Assembly (NCBI GenBank): GCA_028023455.1
Contig: JAQFVV010000012.1
Coordinates: 10,946,499 to 11,010,498 of the forward strand
DNA: 64,000 nucleotides
Direction: 5' to 3'
Origin: Epiperipatus broadwayi
Taxonomy: Eukaryota; Onychophora; Udeonychophora; Euonychophora; Peripatidae
This document shows, in pieces, positions 51,160 through 62,031 of this stretch. The translations under genes and the position numbers were made by a program. Every line of letters starts with the position of its first letter. Within the stretch, counting starts at the first letter, position 1. The notes below the pieces were generated by a model. It was not told the DNA's origin, did no database searches, and saw nothing but the letters and a program-made list of their open reading frames with translations.

Positions 51160-51595
51160 TCTTATAATTTATATTCCTTTATTGTTGTGAATTTTTTTTC
51201 CTTTTTTTTAAAAAAAAAATACATTTATTAGCATTTTTGTGAAAAATCATGACACACTTTGCAATCATGTGTTCAATAAAACTCCATTTTGAGGGGGGAA
51301 TTTTTCAGATTAGGTCTCCATTTTCTGTGCTAAAAGTAAATGTCAAATTGGTTGTTTGAATTACAAGGTAAGTAGCGTATGTGTATATTTTATGTGTTTT
51401 TGTAAATAATATTTTAAAAAATTATAATTTAGTGATTGTTTTATGTGTATGTAAAGTAACATTTGGGAGTTGCGTAACAGCATCTTTTATTTTACATATT
51501 TTTGGGGGCCAAGAAAATGTACTTTTTAAATATACATTTCTTCCTCAAAATCATACATATTTTTCTTATTATTTTTTATATACAATTCAAAACAA

Positions 51596-51780
51596 AGCAA
51601 AACTCTCCATATAGTAGTGCCATCTTATGCTAACAAGAGCAATCAATGGATGCACAAGATGGCACTACTACATGGAGAGTTTTGCTTTGTTTTGAATTGT
51701 TTAATAACAATTATGTGCTAGTATGAGATAGTGATCATGTGATATTTTTTATATAGTTTTAGTTGTGTGTGAAAATGTTA
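51596..51780 (+). repeat. Hairpin-headed repeat family H, copy 2
   Basis: The hairpin GCAAAACTCTCCATATAGTA GTGCCATCTT ... AAGATGGCACTACTACATGG AGAGTTTTGC is flanked by AATTCAAAACAAA on one side and its inverse TTTGTTTTGAATT on the other. It is followed by AATAACAATTATG and GTGATCATGTGATAT as at 39510-39560. The arms here are longer and better paired than in copy 1. Confidence 0.8.
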
Positions 51781-51785
51781 TTTTT

Positions 51786-51983
51786 AGTCCTGCAACACAA
51801 TATTATACCTGTTGCGCCTTTTCACATTCGTATCAATCTGCCGACAACTTTGTAAATCTTGCGAAAAATATCGTTTACAAGATCTGTGTACACACTATTT
51901 TAGTCAAATCATAAGATTACAAAGTTATCATCAGATTAATACAAAAGTGAAAAGGTGCAGAAGTGCTAATAGTGTTGCAGGAC
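51786..51983. mobile_element. Palindromic MITE, 198 bp
   Basis: AGTCCTGCAACAC at the left equals GTGTTGCAGGACT at the right. Pairing continues through CCTTTTCACATTCGTATCAA TCTG / CAGATTAATACAAAAGTGAA AAGG to near the centre (ATCTGTGTACAC). There is no coding capacity; the short frame across it is incidental. Confidence 0.8.
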
Positions 51984-52493
51984 TAATACTCAAGTACCAT
52001 TATTTATATTAGTGTATTAAAGAAGATTTGTACTTTTAAGATTATAATTTATCAATGCTAGTATTATATAAACATTTAAAAATAAATTATTTTATAATCT
52101 AATATTTACTTTGATACAGAGAAAAGGCACTCTCTAATTCTTCATAAAAACCAAAAAATATCTTTATATTTATATATCATCATTTTCAATCATTATTGAA
52201 CCATTGCAGGATGATCTCTCTGAGTTTAATCCACATTTCCCCATCTCTAACCTCTTTTTTCCACACCAGTAAACTTTCTAAATTCTTTCTAGTCCTTTTA
52301 CAATATATTGGGATCCAGTTTAAGACTTCATTAACCATCTATTATCTTTTCTAGCAATATGTCATGCACAAATCCATTTTCAGTCCTTAATCCTTTCAAT
52401 GATCTTTTTTTTTCACCCATGTATTTACATTAAATATTTATCATTTATATTTTGCAGATAGATGATGTGGTTGTTTTTACAAATAATGATTTA

Positions 52494-52720
52494 GAACAGG
52501 GATGGAAAACATTTTTTCTGCCAAGGGCCATTTAGATATTCATCTCACTCATGGGCCACACAAAATTATCAACTTAAAAATTAACCCATGTTTGCTCAAA
52601 AACTGAATTAATTTAACTTTAATCATCAAAAATGGGAAATCTTTCAACTGGTAGGCCAATTTCAACTTTCCATTTTAAATGATGGCCATCATTTTTGTAT
52701 GAATTAAAAGTACAGTACAT
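52494..52720 (+). mobile_element. Possible hAT-type transposon end
   Basis: ACAGGGATGGAAAACATTTT followed by CTGCCAAGGGCCATTTAG and ATGGGCCACACAAAATTA resembles the subterminal part of hAT (Charlie-like) elements, which often begin CAGGGRTGGGCAA and carry GGGCCA words. The matching right end was not found, so the extent is a guess. Confidence 0.4.
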
Positions 52721-53489
52721 CATTATTATTAATGGTTCTACATTTAATGACAATTTTTCCCATTCACCTTGAACTTATTTTTGTTACATATTCTCAAATT
52801 TCTTTTTATGTTATTACTTTTTTTTATTCAAAATAACTTGCTGTCAAAGAATTTTCTGACTTGCTTGTTTTTTTATTTTATAAAACATATCAAGTTTTCT
52901 ATTTTAATGCTTTGATAAATAATCTCTTAATAATGGGTTCTTTCTTTATTGACTGAAACACTTCCCAGACATATCAGGTATATCGATTTACAATTCCTTT
53001 CTATAAAAAAATGTGCACTCTTCCCGTTCTTTCTAAATGTGCAACTTTCTGTGTCAATTTTTCTTATCTTACTCTGTGTAACCATCCTAATAAAAAAAAT
53101 TAAGTGCAAAATAAAAATAAAATGAAATAAAATTTGAGTTTTATTTTTCTATGCTATGTACATATCCGCTAAAATGACTATAAAAATAAACAAAATGCTC
53201 TTGGCAATGATTAAATCCATAGTCAGATAGACCATGCAATAAGGATAATTTGTTGGAATATTGCAACTCTGATAGAATAAAGTAGAATTATTAAAGAAGT
53301 TGAAGAGAAAAAAAAGATATAACTGCCAGAATATTTTATTTGGTATTATTGCTGTTATGATGTATTATGGTGATGTTTGTGTACGGTAATAGTTTCCATC
53401 TATGATGTCATGGCAACCAAGAACCTTGGCATGACTTATCTATGTTAAATAAACTGACCCTTTCCTTCCCATTTTAGAAAATATTAAAT

Positions 53490-53835
53490 TGTTCAGTCTG
53501 CCCCACTCACACAATATAGTACATCACTCACATCATAGGTAAGTAATATGGTTTTATATTTTAAAATTCATTTACAGCTAAAAAATTATTTATTTGTGTT
53601 TTGTTTTTTGCTAAAACTTCATATGTTTTTTTTTTAAAATATATATATATAACATTAAACTTTCAGATCACCATTTTTAGATAAAACTAAAATTTGTACG
53701 TTATGGTGACCCCCCCCCCCCAACAATATAATACATCTCTTGCATCATTTGTAAATAATATATTTTTGTATTTTTTTGGCTAAAACTTTATATATGTTTG
53801 TTTGTTTTTTTTATAAAAAGTACATATATAGTAAG
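53490..53835 (+). repeat. Diverged direct duplication of about 200 bp
   Basis: ACAATATAGTACATCACTCA CATCAT-GGTAA-TAATATG followed by GCTAAAACTTCATATGTTT recurs as ACAATATAATACATCTCTTG CATCATTTGTAAATAATAT and GCTAAAACTTTATATATGTTT. A C tract of about 13 bases (53709-53721) starts the second unit. Confidence 0.65.
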
Positions 53836-54138
53836 CCATTTAAAAAACATTCATGGTTTCTTTTCATATCTCTTATTTTCCCACAATGAATATATTTCTC
53901 CACCATTGGAAATAAGATGTTTTTTATTTTTTAGATTTGAAGGTTAGTATTATAGTGCTGGGCCTGAATGATGGCACAAAGTGTCATAAATTACTGGAAG
54001 GGGGAAAGATGGCTTTGACTACACAAAGTGTTATACTAAAAAGGTACTAATTTATTTAGTATCGTAATGTCTTTTTTCCTTTTTCCATAATGAATATATG
54101 TCTCAATTATTTGTTTTAGATTTGAACTTTCATATTCC

Positions 54139-54300
54139 AGGTGATATATTATTCTTCCATGTTTGTGATATGTTTAAAATAATCCCTCCATGGGATCTGT
54201 GGACAAATTTTATCAATTTAGTTTGTCTGCACATTCCTTGGAGGCATTATTTTAAACATATCGCAAACTTAGAATAATGTCATCAAATAATATGTCACAG
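54139..54300. repeat. Inverted repeat with about 75-bp arms
   Basis: GTGATATATTATTCTTCCAT and GTTTGTGATATGTTTAAAAT AATCCCTCCA pair with TGGAGGCATTATTTTAAACA TATCGCAAAC and the following AGAATAATGTCATC. The loop is short (near ATTTTATCAATTTAG). It is MITE-like. Confidence 0.75.
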
Positions 54301-54454
54301 CAGGAATAATACCAAAATGCTTTTTATTTTATTTAACTCTTAATTCGATATGCAAAAGTTTTATGTAGTTCCATTTTATATATGTTTGTGAAAATGGCTG
54401 GTGACTGGATTAAAAGCTTTCAATGGCCAAACTTGACCTACAGGCTGGAAAGTC

Positions 54455-54890
54455 CTTGTCCTTGCTTTCGAGCTTCATGAAATGTTACAAGAATTATCAG
54501 ATGAAATTAAAAAAGTTAAAATGATTAAAGTCATGCTCAATGGATTTTCTTGGAAAGAAAAACTAAAGATTGATAATAATGAATTAGAAAAAGTTAATAA
54601 CTACAAATATCTTAGATTATTAATACAGATGGAAACAGATTGGGTGAAATTAATTATAGAATTAAATTTGAATAAAATGCTTTTGATAGAATAATATTAA
54701 AAGGATGTGTTTGAAAAGAAAGGTTTTAATAAATGTGTTTTATCAGTTCTTACACATGGATCTGAGACTTGAATACTTATTATAGACGAATAATACAAAA
54801 CTTCACAGCACTCAACTAAATATAGAGATTGTTAAAAATAAGAAAACAAAGAGTGTATATAACTATACACAATTTCAATTATATGCTATC
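54455..54890 (+). pseudogene. Non-LTR retrotransposon reverse transcriptase C-terminal fragment
   Basis: The frame at 54482-54694 reads MLQELSDEIKKV and then KIDNNELEKVNNYKYLR, the region just after the catalytic motif in LINE reverse transcriptases often annotated as craniofacial development protein 2-like. After a stop and frameshift, the sequence continues as KCVLSVLTHGSET, then SQHSTKYR, matching the family's KCVLPVLTYGSETW and AQRxMER stretch. The YADD catalytic motif, palm and endonuclease are absent or unrecognisable upstream. It is inactive. Confidence 0.75.
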
Positions 54891-54967
54891 TAATAAAAAA
54901 TGTAAACAAACAAACAAAAATGTAAATTAACAGAAAAACTGTTAAAATCAGTAAATTTAATATATTT

Positions 54968-55120
54968 TATGATATGTGAGCAGTGACTTTTCCATCTATG
55001 AGTACTGCACACAATCACATTTGGAAAAATAAAATTTGTAAGTAAATTTTACAATGTGCCAGAAGCTATTTTTCCATCTCGGAGAACTATATACAATCAA
55101 GTTTTATAATAAAATTTCTT
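54968..55120 (+). repeat. Diverged tandem duplication of about 80 bp
   Basis: A unit with CTTTTCCATCTATGAGTACT and ACAATCACATTTGGAAAAAT is followed by a second with TTTTTCCATCTCGGAGAACT and ACAATCAAGTTTTATAATAA. There are two copies only. Confidence 0.6.
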
Positions 55121-55136
55121 TGTCTGTATTGAAGCA

Positions 55137-55268
55137 CATACATTTTATTCTTTTCTTTACTATCCTTTTCAAATTTTATGTGCAATATTTTACAGAATAA
55201 AATACATTTTATTCTTTCTTTACTATCTTTTTCAAATTTTATGTGCAATATTTTATAGAATAAAATAT
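55137..55268 (+). repeat. 66-bp tandem duplication
   Basis: Two adjacent copies of TACATTTTATTCTTTNCTTT ACTATC through TTTTATGTGCAATATTTTA and AGAATAAAAT differ at only a few bases. Confidence 0.85.
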
Positions 55269-55520
55269 TTTCTAAGCATAATGCTGAAAGTTTTACAAAA
55301 AAAAAAAAAAGAAATGACTATCACCCAGAGCATATTTAATTGTGATGAAAGTCAGACATTTTGCTATTCTTTTTTTTTTTTTAAAAAATAATACTTTATT
55401 TTTACTCTTATTGTTTCAGTGAATGAATAAGTGAACACAACTCAGTAACTATATTATTATTTTTTAAATTTTTTTGTTTATTCTGTAATCTTAATTTATA
55501 TAAATATACTATACATACAA

Positions 55521-55562
55521 AAGTGTAAGTATATATATATTAAAGTGTAAGCATATATATAT
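55521..55562 (+). repeat. Short tandem duplication at the 5' LTR border
   Basis: AAGTGTAAGTATATATATAT TA is followed by AAGTGTAAGCATATATATAT T just before the LTR start. The TA-rich run hides any 4-6 bp target duplication. Confidence 0.7.
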
Positions 55563-56591
55563 TGTGCCATTACAATTTAATCACTAGCTAAATTTATAGT
55601 AATGTGCATGTAGAAAAGGTAAACCAAAAATCATCATCACATTTTTATATAACCATAAAAGAAGCTGTAGGGCATCCAAGTTCAAACCCTAACAGATCAA
55701 AATTTTAAAAGCTTTAAACAGAGAATGAGTGGGACAACAATTATATGCTTTACTTGTTTGTGTGTTAATAAATCTCAAAAGAGCAGTACACACATTTAAT
55801 ATTTAAAATTTTAATTTTTCTTTAAAAAGCAAAGTTATAACGCATACGTATAGGCAATGTATGTGTAAACTATTTAATTGTTTTATATTTCAGATATTCA
55901 ACATTTTAACTTTCTTTAAAACTAACCTATGCTTGATCAATTCTAATATCTTATTCTATACTTCTATTTTCTTTTCTATAATTGTAATTGGGATTTAAAA
56001 GTTACAAATTTAATTAAATAATAGGGTTATAATTACTAAGCTAGCAATTATATTATTTAATGTTAGTTTATGAATGATTTGAAATAATGAAGGATGTGTG
56101 TACATTACATACAGAAATTTACATTTATTAAATATTGAAAGAAAAGGAAGGATTAAATCTGTCAAATTATTTTTTTTGTACAATTTTATGTTAAAAGAGG
56201 AAATCTGTTTAATCAGATATCTATCTTTGTAGCAATTTTGTTTTTTGTAAATAATTGTTTGTCACTTTGGGAGCTTAATTTGGGTGGGAACTCTAATTTT
56301 GAAATTGTCTTATCTTAAGATCTAAAGAAGGAAGCTCAAAAATTTGAAGTGTTACCTAGATGTAAAAAAAAAAGAAAGGAAATAAGGATTAAGTCTATTT
56401 TTTTTTTTTAAAACAAAAGTGTCTGGAAAAAGGATTAAACTTTTCAGTTGAAAAATAATTTAGTTGAAAATAAATTAGAGATCTAATTAAAACGAATTTG
56501 TCCAAAAATAGCAAGTGATGCTATCTCTGATTGGTTAAGTTAGCTAAAAATTGGATATAAAAAGCTGTCTGGAATTATTATTATTATTGTG
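55563..56591 (+). mobile_element. 5' LTR of a Ty3/gypsy-like retrotransposon (visible homologous part)
   Basis: It begins TGTGCCATTACAATTTA and matches 62971-64000 over all 1029 bases with only scattered differences (for example ATTTAATC/ATTTAGTC, AACATTTTAAC/AACAATTTAAC, GGAACTC/GATACTC, an AATA insertion near 63790 and run-length changes). The LTR is longer than this: the 3' copy leaves the window, so the true 3' border cannot be set by comparison. No convincing CA/primer-binding-site border was found between 56591 and 60535. Near-identity of the two LTRs implies a recent insertion. Confidence 0.85.
56556..56564 (+). promoter_or_regulatory. Putative LTR TATA box
   Basis: TATAAAAAG lies about 990 bases into the LTR, conserved in the 3' copy (63965-63973). 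An inverted CCAAT word (ATTGG, 56530-56534) lies 22 bases upstream. This would place the U3/R border near 56585 and transcription to the right, in line with the gag-like frame. Confidence 0.55.
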
Positions 56592-59500
56592 ATTATGATT
56601 CAGATTATTAGACTATTAAATTGAATGTTGAAAATATAAGAAATGGCTGGCTAGAAAAATTATATGTATGTCCCATCTTTTCCGGACCATCTGGGGGAAG
56701 CTGCACATCACATAGGAAAGAAAAGATGTTGTGTCTAAAATAATATTCTACACCTTTCAACTGACCAGAGAAATAAGATGTTTTTAATAGAAGGAAGAAA
56801 GCATTCACCTGCATTCAAAGAAGATGAATTAATCTACTGATAAATATTAATCATCAAGTCCAATTCATTGTTCCAACAACTGATTTTAAACTCAAGAAAA
56901 TTTATAAATGTGAAAACAACCACTGTATTTCATCCACTAAAAGAATCACGCTTGACAGGAAGAGAAGAAAAATTAATATAATGATTTCCAAATTATCCAC
57001 TAAAGCAAATAACCTCAATAGAGTCATCATCATCAAATAGTTATACACCTCAAGAAAGAGATTGTTCCCACGTAAAACAGAAATGGTAGCTGCAGAAATA
57101 TAGACATTATACAAGACAAGTTTGAACCCTTGGAAATTCGCCACAAACAAAAGATCGGTAATATGACTTTTTATATCTATTTTCTTTATGATATCAGAGT
57201 CTTAATAAACATTTTAGCAATAAAGTGGTATATTTTATTTAAAGAACTTTTAAAGACTATTCAGATCGATTAAAAACAAGAATGTCTTACTAATAATAAC
57301 TTTGAGCTTCATAAATTATCTTGAATGTATCAAAATTATATGTTTATTAATTTTACAGTTATGAAATATGAATATGTAATATAATTTTTTTTATGGTATT
57401 ATGATTTTAGTTTTAACTAATATATTATTATTATTTTGGTTTTAAATAATATTTTGTTATTATGGGATAAAACACGCACATACATAATAATATTTTTATA
57501 TGTGTATAATTGCGAGTGAATGTGAAATAATGAGTAGTATTAGAATATTAGATTATTTTGTTTCAAGTTAAGTATAGCATTTCAGAGGTAGAAGAGCGGG
57601 GGAGAAAATAATTTAAAACTTGTTTCTAAAACTTGCTCTTTCAATTCTATTAACATTTTTTTTAACATTCTACTTACATGTTAGATTTATAAAGTATGTG
57701 TGCTAATGAGCAGATAATATTTTTTCTTGAAATACTTTTCTCATGGAGTGAAAATCATGGTCAATGTGACATCCCACTTAATACAATATACATTTGAAGG
57801 GAAAGGGGGAAGAACTTGAAATTAATCTGAGGATTGTAATATAATCAATTATTATTATTATTATTATTCATGTCAATTTTCATGTTTATCTAGAAATTTT
57901 ATGTATATGTTAGAAATGCAGTAATAAATATTAGTTTGTTTTATTAAACGAGGCGTATATATTTCATTAAGTGTAGTCTTTGTTAAGTGTGATTATTCAT
58001 CATCATCAGTGGTTGAATATTAGTTATTTAAGAGATAAGTAAATATGCTAAAATTAAGCAATAATTATGAATTTCTTTATAAAAATTAGTTTTATGTTTA
58101 GGCTTAGTCCTAGAGCTGTAGTTGAAACCCTTGTCATTATCGTTATTATCATCATCATCATCGTCATCAACGTTTTAATTAATGAGCTATTTAACTGTTT
58201 AAAGGCCATAAATAAATATTGATTTTATAATATTTAGTGTTTTCTTAGTATTATTATAACCACATCCAGTCATCTATTTCATGCAAGGATGAGTGAACTG
58301 CCATCCTAAATTAGTTATATATAATCTGAGCTAGTAAACTTATAAAAATATTGAAACACATTTGTTATGCTAAGATCTAAGAAATGATTTATGTCTAATA
58401 TACTCCACTTTGGTTTATAGATGTTTTACTTTTACCTAAATATTAGTGCGTATAGTGATATGGCTCAAAAAGCAAAATCTCCCATTTTTATTAGAAATAA
58501 AGTACCAAAAAGGGGATTCAAACCCGGTACATGTGAAAGGTTATTAGATATAACCGTGTCTAGATTCAGATAATCTAGTGGCGCCCTGCTAGACCATATT
58601 CACTTAGTATTTGTTTAAACATGCACTTAACATCAAACCAAGAAATGAAAGTGGATAAAACCTACTGTCTGTATACCTGAGTTATATTTTATTGAATTAC
58701 TAGTGTACTCACCTCATGTGATTTCATATACCTGAGTTATAATACTTGTTATTAATAATTTGCTTATAAAAATTGATAGTATTTTTGTCTTGAGAAATCT
58801 AATGATAGAAATATGTTTCATTTAGTCCAATGACCCTTAATATGATTGATAACTCAATCTGATCTTTGGTTTAATAGCCACTACTCATGTTAAATAATTC
58901 TTTTCTTTTGATATAAAATCTACAATGCATTTTTCATTTATTGAGCTAGATATTGATATTGGAAGCTTTTTGAAATAAAATAAATAAATATTTATATTTG
59001 AATCTTTTCATAATTATTAAATACATTTAGATCCAGTTGATCGTCTTCATTAAGTTAAGCTGAATATAATAATATACTGAATATTTTGGATTCATAATTT
59101 TTTTAACAATATTTTTGAATTTATGATTATTTAATATATATTACAGACTACTCAGGTATAATAATATCTATTTGATCAACCTTTAATTTTGTTACAATGA
59201 ACTCCTTTACTTATTTCTTTTGAATATTTTGAACTCACATTATGTTACAATGGACCTTTAAATTAGTTACAATGGACACCCAACTGGGGCCTGATATTTT
59301 ACCATATATCTGAAAAAGGGAATCTATAGAATGATAGGAGATGTGTGGTTAAAAATAGAGAAATTTTTTTTTAGTAATTTTTTTTTTTTTTTTCAGTAAA
59401 AAATTTTTTTTTTGTCTTACAAAATTTTCTTGGCCAAACAGTCTTATTTTAGATGATGATGTTTAATATGATTTAATTATTCATTGATGATGATAAAATG

Positions 59501-59876
59501 GGTACAGCCACAAAACAGCTTAGTTTTGTTTTATCAATTTTGAAAATAGATATGAATATCACAACTTAAGACAAAGGTGAAATAAATAATAGAATTTTTT
59601 TTGTTGGTTTTGGAACATTAAAATGATTTATTACCAGATAGGATAGGCATAGTAATAGTGATGAATTATGGGATAATAGTCTCATGTGTGTTTGGGGAGT
59701 TCATTTTGTAAAAAGTCTATGATTTTAGAGGTTTGATTGGATGGTTGATCGTTGGAGTTTGGTTGGTTAGATTGCAGTTTTGATGATGAGTGGAGAGTTT
59801 TGTCATTGCCTTGAGAATGCTATGTATTTCGTGTAACTTATGAATGATCAAACCCATTCACTGCTCCAACACAATT
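56592..59876 (+). other. Rest of the 5' LTR and/or leader; no coding signal
   Basis: This stretch lies between the visible LTR homology and the tandem array. It holds microsatellite-like ATT and ATC runs (57848-57868, 58143-58170) and a tRNA-like patch at about 58505-58600. No intact open frame belongs to it. It should be LTR (R-U5) in part, then untranslated leader or host DNA with deletions. Confidence 0.45.
58505..58600 (-). repeat. Possible tRNA-derived repeat
   Basis: On the minus strand GGTCTAGCAGGGCGCC is followed about 60 bases later by box B-like GGGTTTGAATCCCC. Box A is weak and no acceptor pairing was found. It is a degenerate SINE head at best. Confidence 0.35.
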
Positions 59877-60258
59877 TATATGTTATCTTTATTTTATCAT
59901 GAAGCAGTTAACAGCAGACCTGCCATGATATCAGCCTATAAGTCTCCAAGAGAGAGAGCACGGCATAGTTTTCCAATCCAGTTATATGTTATTCTTATGT
60001 TATCATGAAGCAGTTAACAGCAGACCTGCCATGATATCAGCCTATAAGTCTCCAAGAGAGAAAGCACGGCATAGTTTTCCAATCCAGTTATATGTTATTC
60101 TTATGTTATCATGAAGCAGTTAACAGCAGTCCTGCCATGATACCAGCCTATAAGTCTCCAAAAAAGAGCAAGGTTTCGTTTTTGTAGTCTATAATAAGCA
60201 GGGCATTCCTTGATACTTGCCACATAAGACTCCAAGAGAGAGAGCAAGGCATAGTTTA
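59877..60258 (+). repeat. 106-bp tandem repeat, about 3.5 copies
   Basis: Units start at 59877, 59983 and 60089, each with TATATGTTAT, CATGAAGCAGTTAACAGCAG and CCTGCCATGATA, CAGCCTATAAGTCTCCAA and GCACGGCATAGTTTTCCAAT. The third loses its tail. A partial fourth (AAGACTCCAAGAGAGAGAGC AAGGCATAGTTT) ends near 60258. Units 1-2 are almost identical. It lies in the presumed leader of the LTR element. Confidence 0.9.
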
Positions 60259-60535
60259 TCTACTTTAGCCCCTAAGACTTAAAATACTTCTTTTATTGCA
60301 ACAGAATTTGTTTCATTCAATCAAGGGTTGTGGTAGTTAATAGTGATCGAATTGGGATGGTCTTCTGAGTGATCATGATACATTGAATGATTATAGTGCT
60401 GTGACTGAATTTTTTATTTATCTCAAGATTGTGAACTGGTAATCATTCTGTGGACTGTCAATATCTGTCAGATTTCTGGGAGAATTGATGAATGTATAAT
60501 TTGGGCTATTGCAGACAGACATGCACTATATAGAT

Positions 60536-61035
60536 NNNNNNNNNNNNNNNNNNNNNNNNNNNNNNNNNNNNNNNNNNNNNNNNNNNNNNNNNNNNNNNNN
60601 NNNNNNNNNNNNNNNNNNNNNNNNNNNNNNNNNNNNNNNNNNNNNNNNNNNNNNNNNNNNNNNNNNNNNNNNNNNNNNNNNNNNNNNNNNNNNNNNNNNN
60701 NNNNNNNNNNNNNNNNNNNNNNNNNNNNNNNNNNNNNNNNNNNNNNNNNNNNNNNNNNNNNNNNNNNNNNNNNNNNNNNNNNNNNNNNNNNNNNNNNNNN
60801 NNNNNNNNNNNNNNNNNNNNNNNNNNNNNNNNNNNNNNNNNNNNNNNNNNNNNNNNNNNNNNNNNNNNNNNNNNNNNNNNNNNNNNNNNNNNNNNNNNNN
60901 NNNNNNNNNNNNNNNNNNNNNNNNNNNNNNNNNNNNNNNNNNNNNNNNNNNNNNNNNNNNNNNNNNNNNNNNNNNNNNNNNNNNNNNNNNNNNNNNNNNN
61001 NNNNNNNNNNNNNNNNNNNNNNNNNNNNNNNNNNN
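60536..61035. other. Assembly gap (500 N)
   Basis: Exactly 500 N, a conventional placeholder length, so the true size is unknown. Open frames running through it are meaningless. It falls inside the LTR element just before the gag-like frame and next to tandem repeats, which probably caused the break. Confidence 0.99.
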
Positions 61036-61197
61036 GTTCATCAAATAAGGACATTAATTTTTTTTTTGTATTTGTAATGCATAATAAGGTGAAAAGCAAA
61101 TCAGTCAGTTAGACAAAGATAGGTGTCAGACAAGGAAAGGATGTGTAGGTTTTTGATGGTCAAGGAAGCACAGATGGGGTGTATATAGTTTTATAAC

Positions 61198-62031
61198 ATG
61201 AGTGAACTAAATTATAGTATGGAAGAGGTTATGGAAGAGGAAGGTGCCCCAATATCAGGAATCAGTGATCGTTTTCATACTGAAGAAGAGGATGGGGAGG
61301 TTTTCTTAAAACAAACACAAGAGAAAAGAGAGGAAGTAGAGTAAGATGCCTTTAATGTTAGTAGCAATAATACGGCCTCAAGTGTGGAAGTAGATGAGGA
61401 GCCAGAAGTGGGCCAGGCTCAGATAGCAAAGATGGCACCATCAGACATGGACATGATAATGCAGATGCTCAGAAGTATGAGAGAAGATAGTAAGCAAGGG
61501 ATGGTAAATCTAGAACAAAAGATGGAGAAAAATATAGAAAGTCTAAGAGAAGAGAGTAAGAAAAGTATGGAAAGTCTAGGACAAAGGATATGTCAATCCA
61601 TAGAGAGCATAATAAAAGGTAGTCAAAGCTCACTAGTGTTAAAAGATAAGCTAGATTGTCAGACTACTGATAATAGAGAAAGGAGTGAGAGATTAGAGGA
61701 AGAAATAGGTAAATCAGCTAATATACTGATAGAGGAGAATAGATCACAAGAAATAGAAAGGCCGATAGTAGCCATAAAACCTAATCTCTCAGTAATAATA
61801 ATACATGAGGTGATAGACAGAGAGCAGATGGGGATAGATCATGAAGTGAAAAGAAGGAAAAGAGAGTTGGAGGAAAAACTACATGCACCAGATAAGGTGA
61901 TTGAGTTAAGAGAGGCAACAGGGGAGATGAAACCAGATATTTTAGAAAGAGAACAAAAGTTTCAACAGTCTGTAGTTCTCAATCTAGTAACAAACCAGCA
62001 TGTGGTTTCAAAAATCTGTCTACTTAAATAG
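61198..62031 (+). pseudogene. Gag-like N-terminal coiled-coil protein, broken by a stop
   Basis: A single frame runs from the ATG at 61198 (MSELNYSMEEVMEEEG) to the stop at 62029-62031, interrupted once by TAA at 61342. The second part has MDMIMQMLRSMREDSKQG and repeated NLEQKMEKNIESLREE / KKSMESLGQR units, a charged coiled coil typical of the start of gag proteins of animal gypsy-like elements. No capsid core or zinc knuckle (CX2CX4HX4C) follows; the sequence passes into a repeat array. Very low cysteine and high E/K/R content fit a structural role only. The stop might be recent, since the LTRs are young, or the element may be moved by proteins made elsewhere. Confidence 0.65.

Larger units (their letters stand above)
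50590..51995 (+). mobile_element. Candidate Merlin-type transposon remnant
   Basis: An exact 21-bp inverted repeat lies at 50590-50610 and 51975-51995 (TACTTGAGTATTAGTCCTGC at the left). It encloses a broken ISXO2/Merlin-like transposase (50830-51159), a hairpin repeat of family H (51596-51780) and a palindrome that re-uses the terminal word AGTCCTGCA (51786-51983). No 8-9 bp target duplication was found, so the boundaries are tentative, and the inverted pair may instead belong to the palindrome family. Confidence 0.45.

Noticed and set aside
51812-52012. 66-codon frame with several cysteines
   Set aside because: Overlaps the palindromic MITE 51786-51983, so its composition follows from the repeat.
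56902-57150. Hydrophobic 82-codon minus-strand frame, as a possible membrane protein
   Set aside because: It lies antisense within the LTR/leader region, has no homology and no start context; leucine/isoleucine richness follows from A+T content.
60445-60475. Primer-binding site (TGTCAGATTTCTGGGAG) for the LTR element
   Set aside because: Only TGTCAGA resembles a leucine tRNA complement; the leading TGG and the rest do not fit, and it would require an LTR of nearly 5 kb.
60506-61099. Open frames of 170-200 codons on both strands
   Set aside because: They run through the 500-N gap and consist of unknown residues.
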